Positions 1 to 6,039 of a stretch of DNA of 16,450 nucleotides are shown here, one piece after another. Numbering within the stretch: position 1 is the stretch's first letter; every line of letters starts with the position of its first letter. Source of the DNA: Bacillota bacterium (GTDB taxonomy: Bacteria > Bacillota > Clostridia > Tissierellales > Peptoniphilaceae); assembly GCA_023442495.1 (NCBI GenBank), contig JAEZZB010000102.1, positions 1 to 16,450 of the forward strand, given 5' to 3'. The position numbers and the translations under genes were made by a program. The notes beneath the pieces are model-generated. The model did no database searches. It was not told the origin of the DNA and saw only the letters and a list, made by a program, of their open reading frames with translations.

Positions 1-924
1 TGGATAATTATAGTAGGCTGTGCAGGTGGAATTCATAGTAAATTAACTAAAAATTTTGAAAGAATTGAAAAAGATGATTTAACTAATTTCAAGATTAAAA
101 TATTTGGTTTACAAGGTGGACACTCAGGTTCAATGATTCATGAAGCAAGAGCTAATGCAATTAAATTAATAAATTCTCTACTATTAAAGATTAAAAATAG
201 AGTAAACTTTGCATTACAAACATTTGAAGGTGGTTCTAAATACAATGCAATTCCATCAAGTTCATATGCTATAATCGGTGTTAATAAAGATGATGTAGAT
301 GAATTTAAGGATGTATATGAAGAATATTCAAAAGAAATTAAAGATGCTAATTTGAAAAGAGAATTAGATTTGACATTCACTTTGGAAGAAGTAGATAGTA
401 ATAATTTTTACATTTCTGAAGATGTTTCTCAAAAAATATTAAAATTAGTTCAAATATTCCCTCATGGTGTAAACACTATGGATAAGGAACTAGAAATAGT
501 AAAATCTTCAAATAATTTAGCAATACTTGAAACTAAAGAAAATACATTTATTTTACATTCGTCAATTAGATCTTCTGATAAAGATGATTTTGATTATTTA
601 TATAATGAATTTGAAAAATTAGCTGAAAATGATGGATTCGACATAGCATTCTCAGATGGTTATCCAATGTGGAAGCCAAATTTTGACAATGAATTGTTGC
701 GTATTGCCAAAGATGTATATAGAGATATTAGACATGAAGATGTAGAAGTTCTTGTAATTCATGCGGGCCTTGAAACTGGTATATTCGATCAAAAATATCC
801 ACATCTAAATATGATTAGTATTGGACCTACAATTACGGGTGCTCATACTCCTTTTGAAAGTATTTCAATTAAGTCTACAGAATTTAACTTTGAATATTTG
901 AAAACGTTATTAAAAAATTTGTAA
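1..924 (+). CDS. pepD: Aminoacyl-histidine dipeptidase (PepD/M20 family), 3' part only
   Basis: C-terminal 307 codons of a zinc dipeptidase of the PepD (peptidase D, M20/M28 clan) family, a cytosolic enzyme that cleaves Xaa-His and other dipeptides. The frame is open from base 1, so the gene begins upstream; the ATG at 133 is internal because conserved sequence lies before it. GLQGGHSG (106-129) followed by IHEARANAIKLI is the family's GGHSG..DIH..R.NA.K motif in the lid/dimerisation domain. Near the C-terminus VIHAGLETGIF and SIGPTITGAHTPFE match the HAGLECG and SIGPT...H(S/T)P.E blocks; the His at 844-846 is the position of the C-terminal metal-ligand His. The family is about 480-490 residues, so roughly 180 N-terminal residues, with most metal ligands, are missing from view. 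Stop is TAA at 922-924. Family assignment is confident; substrate is not shown. Confidence 0.9.
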   Translation, partial: WIIIVGCAGGIHSKLTKNFERIEKDDLTNFKIKIFGLQGGHSGSMIHEARANAIKLINSLLLKIKNRVNFALQTFEGGSKYNAIPSSSYAIIGVNKDDVDEFKDVYEEYSKEIKDANLKRELDLTFTLEEVDSNNFYISEDVSQKILKLVQIFPHGVNTMDKELEIVKSSNNLAILETKENTFILHSSIRSSDKDDFDYLYNEFEKLAENDGFDIAFSDGYPMWKPNFDNELLRIAKDVYRDIRHEDVEVLVIHAGLETGIFDQKYPHLNMISIGPTITGAHTPFESISIKSTEFNFEYLKTLLKNL

Positions 925-947
925 AATTCTTCTGAACCGTGTATATT
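919..947 (+). promoter_or_regulatory. Candidate promoter for the DUF1292/P-loop operon
   Basis: TTGTAA at 919-924 overlaps the end of the dipeptidase gene and is followed after a 17-base spacer by TATATT at 942-947. This lies 27 bases before the ATG at 974 and would start transcription just ahead of the TTGGAGG ribosome site. Both hexamers are only partial matches and the DNA is AT-rich, so this is a candidate. No terminator is visible after the dipeptidase, so read-through from upstream is also possible. Confidence 0.35.
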
Positions 948-973
948 TAAATAAAGAAGAGTTGGAGGCCGAT

Positions 974-1498
974 ATGACAAAAAATTATAACGATAATGAA
1001 TATGATTATGATGAAACTGATCTAGACGATGATTTATATGAAGATGATTTAGATGAATTATCCCTTTATGATGATTTAGATGATATGGATTATGATAAGG
1101 AAGATGATTTGGATGAAAATTATGATATTTATGATGACGATTTCAGAGAAATCATTTTAACACTTGATGATGATACAGAATTAAAATGTGTAGTAGTGGC
1201 TCAATTTGATTTAAAAGGTCAAGACTATATTGCACTATTGCCTGTTGAAGATGATTCTTATCAAGAAATACTTTTGTATAAAGCTGAATATGGAGAAGAT
1301 GAAGAATTTGATGTTTCTTTAATTGAAGATCAAGAAGAATTCGATTTAGTTTCTGAAGCTTATTATGAAAATGTAGATTTTGATTTTGATGAATATTTTG
1401 AATATCGTGAAAATCATGATCATCACCATCATGAACATCATCACCATCATGATGAGTATGATGAATATGAAGATGATTATAATGATTATGAAAATTAG
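974..1498 (+). CDS. DUF1292 (YrzB-like) protein with acidic N-terminus and His-rich tail
   Basis: A 174-residue, extremely acidic protein of unknown function. Residues 1-57 are almost entirely Asp, Glu, Tyr, Leu and Asn. Residues 58-132 match the DUF1292 pattern: EIILTLDDDTELKC, then a hydrophobic strand, GQDYIALLPVEDD, EILLYKAEY, and IEDQEEFDLVSEAYYE. Residues 148-159 hold ten His in twelve positions, followed by an acidic Tyr/Asp/Glu tail. DUF1292 proteins are usually much shorter (about 90-110 residues) and lack a known activity; the two extensions are the unusual part. I use the ATG at 974 because TTGGAGG at 962-968 is a good ribosome site five bases upstream; the in-frame TTG at 962 lies inside that site. 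It heads a three-gene plus-strand unit. The His cluster suggests divalent-metal binding (inference). No signal peptide or membrane segment is seen. Confidence 0.85.
   Translation: MTKNYNDNEYDYDETDLDDDLYEDDLDELSLYDDLDDMDYDKEDDLDENYDIYDDDFREIILTLDDDTELKCVVVAQFDLKGQDYIALLPVEDDSYQEILLYKAEYGEDEEFDVSLIEDQEEFDLVSEAYYENVDFDFDEYFEYRENHDHHHHEHHHHHDEYDEYEDDYNDYEN
1421..1452 (+). repeat. Two perfect 14-bp direct repeats encoding the His cluster
   Basis: CATCACCATCATGA occurs at 1421-1434 and again at 1439-1452, offset by 18 bases (six codons), so the reading frame is kept. Each copy encodes four or five His and an acidic residue. It looks like an in-frame duplication inside the DUF1292 gene and could expand or contract by slippage. 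Confidence 0.8.
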
Positions 1499-1542
1499 TA
1501 TTTATTTATAGTAGAAAATAATTTAAAAGGAAGGTGTTAGAA

Positions 1543-1959
1543 ATGGTTACTTTAATTTTAGGTAAATCAGGTAGTGGTAAAACTAAATTCCTCATTGAAG
1601 ATGCAAATAAAGAAAAAGCAAGAGGAAATGGAAATATAGTATTTATCGATACGGATGATAAACATATATTTACATTAGATTATACAGTGAGATTAATAAA
1701 TGCAAAAAACTTTGGTATTGACAGTATTGAAACACTATTTGGATTTGTTGCAGGTATTGTTTCAAGAGATTATGATATTGAAAAAGTATATTTAGATGGA
1801 CTTTATCATTTAGTAAAATTTGATGATGAAGGAATCAAAACATTAGTAGAAAGATTTAATGAATTATCAAATAATAGTGATGTTGAAATTCTTTTAGGAT
1901 TAGAACAAGAAGAATCTGATTTACCAGAAGGATTAGAAGCACAAATAAAGGTATTATAG
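1543..1959 (+). CDS. Small P-loop NTP-binding protein, function unknown
   Basis: A 138-residue cytosolic protein starting with a beta-strand (VTLIL) that runs into a Walker A motif, GKSGSGKT, at residues 7-14. FIDTD at 34-38 is a second strand, and KVYLDGL at 81-87 (hydrophobic strand plus Asp) is a plausible Walker B. This is a minimal P-loop fold with no recognisable helicase, kinase, secretion ATPase or ABC signature; similar short proteins in Clostridia are, from memory, annotated only as ATPases. The ATG at 1543 is chosen because AAAAGGAAGG ends at 1534, eight bases upstream; a GTG at 1534 in the same frame overlaps that site and is less likely. Its stop TAG overlaps the next gene's GTG by one base, so the two are probably translationally coupled. 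ATP or GTP binding is well supported; the role is not known. Confidence 0.8.
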   Translation: MVTLILGKSGSGKTKFLIEDANKEKARGNGNIVFIDTDDKHIFTLDYTVRLINAKNFGIDSIETLFGFVAGIVSRDYDIEKVYLDGLYHLVKFDDEGIKTLVERFNELSNNSDVEILLGLEQEESDLPEGLEAQIKVL

Positions 1960-2498
1960 TGTATAGTTCTGAAAATGAAAAATTAATTAGATTTATTAAA
2001 CTTAGAAATAAATATATAGATTTATTAGATAATAAGTTAATTAGTAAATCGGAATTTAATCATATGAACAATGAAATATTTTCAAAAATAAATCTAAGAC
2101 CATTTTCGGTCTTAGATTCTTTTGAAAAAGCCCTTTATAATTATAATTATTATAATTCAAAAGCGAAAATATGCTTAGAAGAATATAATAAATATAAAAT
2201 TAATGGTAATGAAAAAAAAGCAAAGCTTGCAAATAATAATAAAGTAAATAATTATAATTTGAAAGATAAAGCTATTATTGCTATGATAAAGTTTGAAGAT
2301 TCATGTAATATCAAAGCATATAATATATTTGTCAATTCAAAAAATCTGGATTCAAAGATTTTTGAGATTTGTTTTATAAAAAAAGAAAAAATTATTTTAC
2401 ATACATTAAATGAGAATATTAAAAATATTTTGATAAAATTAAATTGTTTTGATGATATAAAGAGAGAATCACTTATATCATCATATATAAATAATTAA
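1959..2498 (+). CDS. DUF6648-like hypothetical protein
   Basis: A 179-residue Lys/Asn/Tyr-rich, mostly alpha-helical protein with no signal peptide, membrane segment or catalytic motif that I recognise. Landmarks are LRNKYIDLLDNKLISKSEFN (24-43 approx.), then LRPFSVLDSFEKALYNYNYY, and a C-terminal CFDDIKRESLISSYINN. The pattern (KPF..(L/I)DS.E..(L/M).NYQYYN and a final R.S.(V/I).EYIN) resembles, from memory, the clostridial family DUF6648; I cannot verify this here. The start is GTG at 1959, sharing its G with the TAG of the P-loop gene; AAAGG at 1947-1951 is a suitable ribosome site. The next in-frame ATG would remove about 35 conserved-looking residues. Last gene of the 974-2498 unit, followed at once by a terminator hairpin. 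Confidence 0.75.
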   Translation: MYSSENEKLIRFIKLRNKYIDLLDNKLISKSEFNHMNNEIFSKINLRPFSVLDSFEKALYNYNYYNSKAKICLEEYNKYKINGNEKKAKLANNNKVNNYNLKDKAIIAMIKFEDSCNIKAYNIFVNSKNLDSKIFEICFIKKEKIILHTLNENIKNILIKLNCFDDIKRESLISSYINN

Positions 2499-2545
2499 AG
2501 GTTCTATTACATAAAAGATAAAATCTTAAATGTACTAGAACCTTT
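2497..2545. terminator. Bidirectional rho-independent terminator between convergent genes
   Basis: AAAGGTTCTA (2497-2506) pairs perfectly with TAGAACCTTT (2536-2545), and the interior can pair again (TACAT 2508-2512 with ATGTA 2530-2534, plus AAGA/TCTT). A T-rich run follows on the plus strand and an equivalent one on the minus strand. It sits in the 49 bases between the stop at 2498 and the stop of the minus-strand gene at 2548, so it likely serves both. Confidence 0.8.
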
Positions 2546-2547
2546 TA

Positions 2548-2916
2548 TTAATTGATGAGTGTTGAAATAATTCTATCGAAATTTTCACCTTGTTTGAATT
2601 TATAAGTACCAGATTTGATACTTACTTTTTCTGTTGTTTCAAAACTTTTTATAAAATCTTCTTTATTTTCTATAACTTTATATTCTGTTAACAAATCTGC
2701 TAATTGTTCAACATTTAATCCCGAAGGTATAGTAACAGTAATAACTACTTCTTCTTTAGATTCATTTTCTTTAATAGTTTCAACAGCCGCTTGAGCTTCC
2801 TCAACATTAACTAAATAATCTAGATTTGTATATAATACAAAGCCTATTGCAACAACTATAATTAAGGCAAATATTATATCTGAAAAGTTATAGAAAAAAT
2901 CTTTAATATATTTCAT
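2548..2916 (-). CDS. Membrane-anchored MltG/YceG-like N-terminal module, no catalytic domain
   Basis: A 122-residue protein with a short cytosolic N-terminus (MKYIKDFFYNF), one transmembrane segment at about residues 12-30 (DIIFALIIVVAIGFVLYTNL), a Glu-rich linker (39-56), and an extracytoplasmic domain at about 57-121. That domain follows the LysM-like part of MltG/YceG: VTIPSGLNVEQLADLL, KVIENKEDF, KSGTYKFKQGENFDRIISTL. MltG is an endolytic murein transglycosylase of about 330-380 residues; the catalytic domain with its Glu is absent here and the protein stops cleanly, so it is probably a binding or regulatory module rather than an enzyme (inference). The start at 2916 is chosen because GAAAGGA (minus strand, 2922-2928) lies five bases upstream; an ATG seven codons earlier (2937) would bury that site. 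It is convergent with the DUF6648-like gene and divergent from the pseudouridine synthase gene. Confidence 0.7.
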   Translation of the reverse strand: MKYIKDFFYNFSDIIFALIIVVAIGFVLYTNLDYLVNVEEAQAAVETIKENESKEEVVITVTIPSGLNVEQLADLLTEYKVIENKEDFIKSFETTEKVSIKSGTYKFKQGENFDRIISTLIN

Positions 2917-2960
2917 AATTTTCCTTTCATAAATCAAACATGCAAGTTTTATATTATTTA

Positions 2961-2969
2961 TGTTACAAT
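2961..2969 (+). promoter_or_regulatory. Candidate extended -10 promoter for the rluA-type/RR/HK unit
   Basis: TGTTACAAT is an extended -10 element (TG, one base, TACAAT at 2964-2969) about 28 bases before the ATG at 2997. The -35 position (about 2941-2946, TGCAAG) is poor, which is tolerable for an extended -10 promoter. It lies in the 80-base divergent gap, which must also hold the promoter for the minus-strand gene; I could not pick a convincing one for that strand. Confidence 0.35.
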
Positions 2970-2996
2970 AATAGCATAAAGAAGGAAAAAATCAAA

Positions 2997-3929
2997 ATGA
3001 AAAAAATAGTTATAGATATAAATGATAGTGAACAAAGTATAATTAAATTTCTTAATAAATATTTAAATAAAGCACCAAATTCATTACTTTATAAATGGCT
3101 TAGAACAAAGAAAATTAAAGTGAACAAGAAAAAAGCTGAACCGAGTTTGATTTTACATAAGGGTGACATTATTAATTTTTATATTTATGATGAAGAACTA
3201 GAAAAGTGGCAAGAAGATGTAAGAAATTTTAAATCGAAAATAGATATAGATATTCTTTATGAAAATGAAGATATTATAGTTTTTGATAAGCCACAAAATT
3301 TACTTGTCCATGCCGCCTCTAAAGAGGATTATGGAAAGAATGTTGTAGATTATATGATTGATACTTTAATTGCTAGGAAAGAATATATTCCTAGAATTGA
3401 AAAAACATTTAGGCCAGCCCTTATAAACAGAATTGATAGAAATACTATGGGTATAGTCGTTGGCGCTAAAAATAGAAATGCCTTATTAAAATTAAATGAA
3501 CAAAAAACTTTGATTAATAAATACTATTTAGCAATAGTTGAAGGTAAAATAGATAGACCAATTAAAATAGAAAATAAATTAGTTAAAAATGATGATAATT
3601 TCGTTAAAGTTGATGCCAAAGGGAAAAAATCTATCACTGTTATTAATCCAATAAAATTTAGTGAAAAATATTCGCTTATAGAGATAGAGTTAATTACTGG
3701 AAGAACTCATCAAATTAGAGCTTCTCTTAAAGATATAGGACATCCAATAATTGGAGATAGAAGATATGGTAATATCAAGTCTAATTTATTTAAAGATCAA
3801 CAATTAGTTGCATATAAAATAAAATTTGACAATAAAATTGATTTAGATAGTGTAAAAGGCTTAACAATAGAAAGTAAATATAAGAATAATATTGAAATAT
3901 TATATAAAAAATTAATGAGGGAGATTTAA
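2997..3929 (+). CDS. RluA-family RNA pseudouridine synthase
   Basis: A 310-residue cytosolic enzyme converting uridine to pseudouridine in rRNA (RluC/RluD type) or tRNA. Residues about 10-65 form an S4-type RNA-binding domain (IIKFLNKYL..., KIKVNKKKAEP, HKGDIINFYI). The catalytic domain holds ILYENEDIIVFDKPQNLLVHA (about 86-106), the active-site block NRIDRNTMG with the catalytic Asp at 147, and the signature LITGRTHQIRASLKDIGHPIIGDRRYG (232-258). The usual HRLDR.TSG is here NRIDRNTMG; the Asp and Arg are kept. The ATG at 2997 follows GAAGGA at 2981-2986; the frame stays open to 2940, but that extension covers the putative promoter and has no ribosome site. Its stop overlaps the response-regulator start (TAATG), so it is likely cotranscribed. 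The exact target uridine cannot be read from sequence. Confidence 0.92.
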   Translation: MKKIVIDINDSEQSIIKFLNKYLNKAPNSLLYKWLRTKKIKVNKKKAEPSLILHKGDIINFYIYDEELEKWQEDVRNFKSKIDIDILYENEDIIVFDKPQNLLVHAASKEDYGKNVVDYMIDTLIARKEYIPRIEKTFRPALINRIDRNTMGIVVGAKNRNALLKLNEQKTLINKYYLAIVEGKIDRPIKIENKLVKNDDNFVKVDAKGKKSITVINPIKFSEKYSLIEIELITGRTHQIRASLKDIGHPIIGDRRYGNIKSNLFKDQQLVAYKIKFDNKIDLDSVKGLTIESKYKNNIEILYKKLMREI

Positions 3930-4621
3930 TGGTGGAAAAAGTATTACTAGTTGAAGATGAAATTGCTATTAGAAAGTTTACTAAGATAAATGTTGAAAAA
4001 GCTGGTTTTCAAGTTCTTGAAGCTGGGACGGGCGAAGATGGTGTTAGAATTGCGCTTGAAGAAAATCCTCATGTTGTTATTCTTGATGTAATGTTGCCTG
4101 GTATGAATGGTTTTGAGGTTTGTGATATTTTAAGAAATGAAATGCCGAATGTAGGCATAATAATGCTAACTGCAAAGACTCAAGATGTAGATAGAATTTT
4201 AGGACTTGAAAAAGGAGCTGATGATTATATGGTTAAACCATTTAATCCTCAAGAATTAGTTTTAAGGATTCAATCATTGGTAAGACGTATAAAATTAACA
4301 AATGATGATGACAAAAAATCTCAAGTATTAAAATATGGACCATTTGAACTAAATTCTTATTCTAAAAGATTTACAAAAGATAATAAAGATATTGTTTTAA
4401 CTCCAACTGAATTATCTCTTATTAAAATCTTTTTAGAAAATGTAAATAGAGCATTTACTAGAGAAGAATTGATGCAACAAGCTTGGGGTGAAGATAATAA
4501 AGCGGATACAAAAATTATCGATGTGAATATTCGTAGGATTAGATCAAAAATTGAAGATGATCCAGGTAAACCTAAATATTTACATACTGTATGGGGTGTA
4601 GGTTATAGATGGGGAAATTAA
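3929..4621 (+). CDS. OmpR/PhoB-type two-component response regulator
   Basis: A 230-residue cytosolic transcription factor. The receiver domain spans residues 3-120: acidic pocket E9-D10, phosphoacceptor D53 in VVILDVMLPGMNGFEV, conserved T81 in IIMLTA, and K103 in DDYMVKPF. The C-terminal winged helix (about 130-229) shows ELNSYSKRF, LTPTELSLIKIFLENVNRAF, the recognition-helix stretch DVNIRRIRSKIEDDP and the closing wing VWGVGYRW. All phosphorylation residues are intact. Start ATG at 3929 overlaps the stop of the pseudouridine synthase gene by one base with GAGGGAG just upstream; the 3' end overlaps the kinase gene by 13 bases, so RR and HK are a cognate, translationally coupled pair. PhoP/WalR/ResD-like by sequence; target genes are unknown. 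Confidence 0.95.
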   Translation: MVEKVLLVEDEIAIRKFTKINVEKAGFQVLEAGTGEDGVRIALEENPHVVILDVMLPGMNGFEVCDILRNEMPNVGIIMLTAKTQDVDRILGLEKGADDYMVKPFNPQELVLRIQSLVRRIKLTNDDDKKSQVLKYGPFELNSYSKRFTKDNKDIVLTPTELSLIKIFLENVNRAFTREELMQQAWGEDNKADTKIIDVNIRRIRSKIEDDPGKPKYLHTVWGVGYRWGN

Positions 4622-6039
4622 TTGAAAAAGTTAGAGAACAAAGAAAATCACTAAAATTTTCATTAATATTGTATTTTTTATTGATATTTATTGGATTTGT
4701 AGTATTTTATTTGATATTTACATATTTCTCTTTAAGAACATATTATTATTATAATTTAGAGAATTTAATGTTATCACAGTCAAAGTTTTCTGTAGAAATA
4801 TATGAATCATCTATTTCTAGATATTCTATTTCAGAAGTGGTATTTAATGAAAGATTTGAATTTTTAAATAATATAGATGGACAGGTTCAATTATTAAATA
4901 ATTCAGGTGAACTATTTTACGATAGTACGGGTTCGTCAAAAGTTGGTGAAATAATTGTAAAACCTGAGAATATGTTATCTTCAGACGGAAAATATAAATT
5001 TGAAAATGATATTAGCAATAGACTTCTTATATTAAATTATCCAATTAAGGTAAATAACAGTCAAATTGGGTTTCTTCGTACTATAAGTGATACAGAAGGT
5101 GTAAGAAGAGATATTGGAAAACAAATGCAAGTATTTGTGCTATTAGGAGTATTTTCATTATTGGCATGGATGTTATTGCTATATTATTTTGCTCATAAAT
5201 TATTAAGACCTATTAATAGATTAACAAGCTTAGCATCTAAACTTTCTGATGGACAATATAATCAAAAGTCTAATATGGAATATTATGGAGAAATAGGTGA
5301 ATTAGCAAAAACTATGGACGAATTAAGTAGTAATATTATTAAAAAGGAAGAAATAAAAACAGAATTTATTTCTTCAGTATCACATGAATTGAGAACTCCA
5401 TTGACCTCTATAAAGGGATGGGCTTTGACATTACAAGATTATGATATTGATTCTGATACAAGAAAAGAAGGGTTAATTATAATTGAGCAAGAAGCCGATA
5501 GATTGTCAGAAATGGTAGAGGATTTACTAGATTTTTCAAGATTTACATCACCTAGTTTTACTTTGACAAAGACAGAATTTGATATAGTGCCTGTTGTAAA
5601 AAACATTGTAAATCAAATGAATCCTAGAACAAAAGAAAAAAGAATTTCTTTGATTTTTGATACAAATGTAGATAAAGCAATAATTATTGGTGATAATAAT
5701 AGATTAAAACAAGTTTTTATTAATCTAATTGATAATGCTATAAAATTTACATTAGAAGATGGTTCAATAATAGTAAGTATTAATAAAAATGAAGAAATAA
5801 ATGAAATTATATTTGAAGTAGTTGATACTGGTATTGGTATTAGTGAAGAAGATATAGATCTAGTTACTACTAAATTCTATAAAGGCACCTCAAAAGGTTC
5901 TAATACGGGACTTGGGCTATCAATTGCAGAAGAAATCATAATTAAACATGGTGGAAAATTAGAAATTCAAAGTAAACTTGGGGAAGGTACTACCATTAAA
6001 TTTAATATTCCGCTAGGAGGAAGCGATGAAAAAGGTTAA
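4609..6039 (+). CDS. HAMP-containing sensor histidine kinase
   Basis: A 476-residue membrane sensor kinase that should phosphorylate the preceding regulator. TM1 is at about 17-40, an extracytoplasmic sensor domain of about 130 residues follows, and TM2 is at about 173-195. HAMP covers about 196-248 (LRPINRLTSLASKLSDGQYNQ, then EIGELAKTMDELSSNI). The dimerisation domain carries H259 in SSVSHELRTPLTSIKG, with the E260-x-x-T263 arrangement linked to phosphatase activity in this HisKA class. The ATPase domain has the N box (NLIDNAIKF, 372-380), G1 (DTGIG, 406-410), an F-box-like KFYKG and G2 (GLGLS, 434-438). No PAS domain is seen. The start at 4609 lies 13 bases inside the regulator gene, and the 3' end overlaps the lipoprotein start by 14 bases. 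The sensed signal is unknown; the downstream lipoprotein is a candidate modulator. Confidence 0.95.
   Translation: MGKLIEKVREQRKSLKFSLILYFLLIFIGFVVFYLIFTYFSLRTYYYYNLENLMLSQSKFSVEIYESSISRYSISEVVFNERFEFLNNIDGQVQLLNNSGELFYDSTGSSKVGEIIVKPENMLSSDGKYKFENDISNRLLILNYPIKVNNSQIGFLRTISDTEGVRRDIGKQMQVFVLLGVFSLLAWMLLLYYFAHKLLRPINRLTSLASKLSDGQYNQKSNMEYYGEIGELAKTMDELSSNIIKKEEIKTEFISSVSHELRTPLTSIKGWALTLQDYDIDSDTRKEGLIIIEQEADRLSEMVEDLLDFSRFTSPSFTLTKTEFDIVPVVKNIVNQMNPRTKEKRISLIFDTNVDKAIIIGDNNRLKQVFINLIDNAIKFTLEDGSIIVSINKNEEINEIIFEVVDTGIGISEEDIDLVTTKFYKGTSKGSNTGLGLSIAEEIIIKHGGKLEIQSKLGEGTTIKFNIPLGGSDEKG

Noticed and set aside
926..961. TCTTCT/AGAAGA inverted pair after the dipeptidase gene
   Set aside because: Six base pairs around a loop of more than 20 bases with no T run; too weak to call a terminator.
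962..973. TTG start for the DUF1292 gene
   Set aside because: The TTG forms part of the TTGGAGG ribosome site for the ATG at 974, and the extra residues are not family sequence.
1412..1460. Short direct repeats as a CRISPR-like array
   Set aside because: Only two 14-bp copies, four bases apart, inside a coding frame encoding His; no spacers.
2940..2996. Longer start for the pseudouridine synthase gene
   Set aside because: The 19 extra codons cover the promoter-like TGTTACAAT and have no ribosome site; the ATG at 2997 has GAAGGA upstream.
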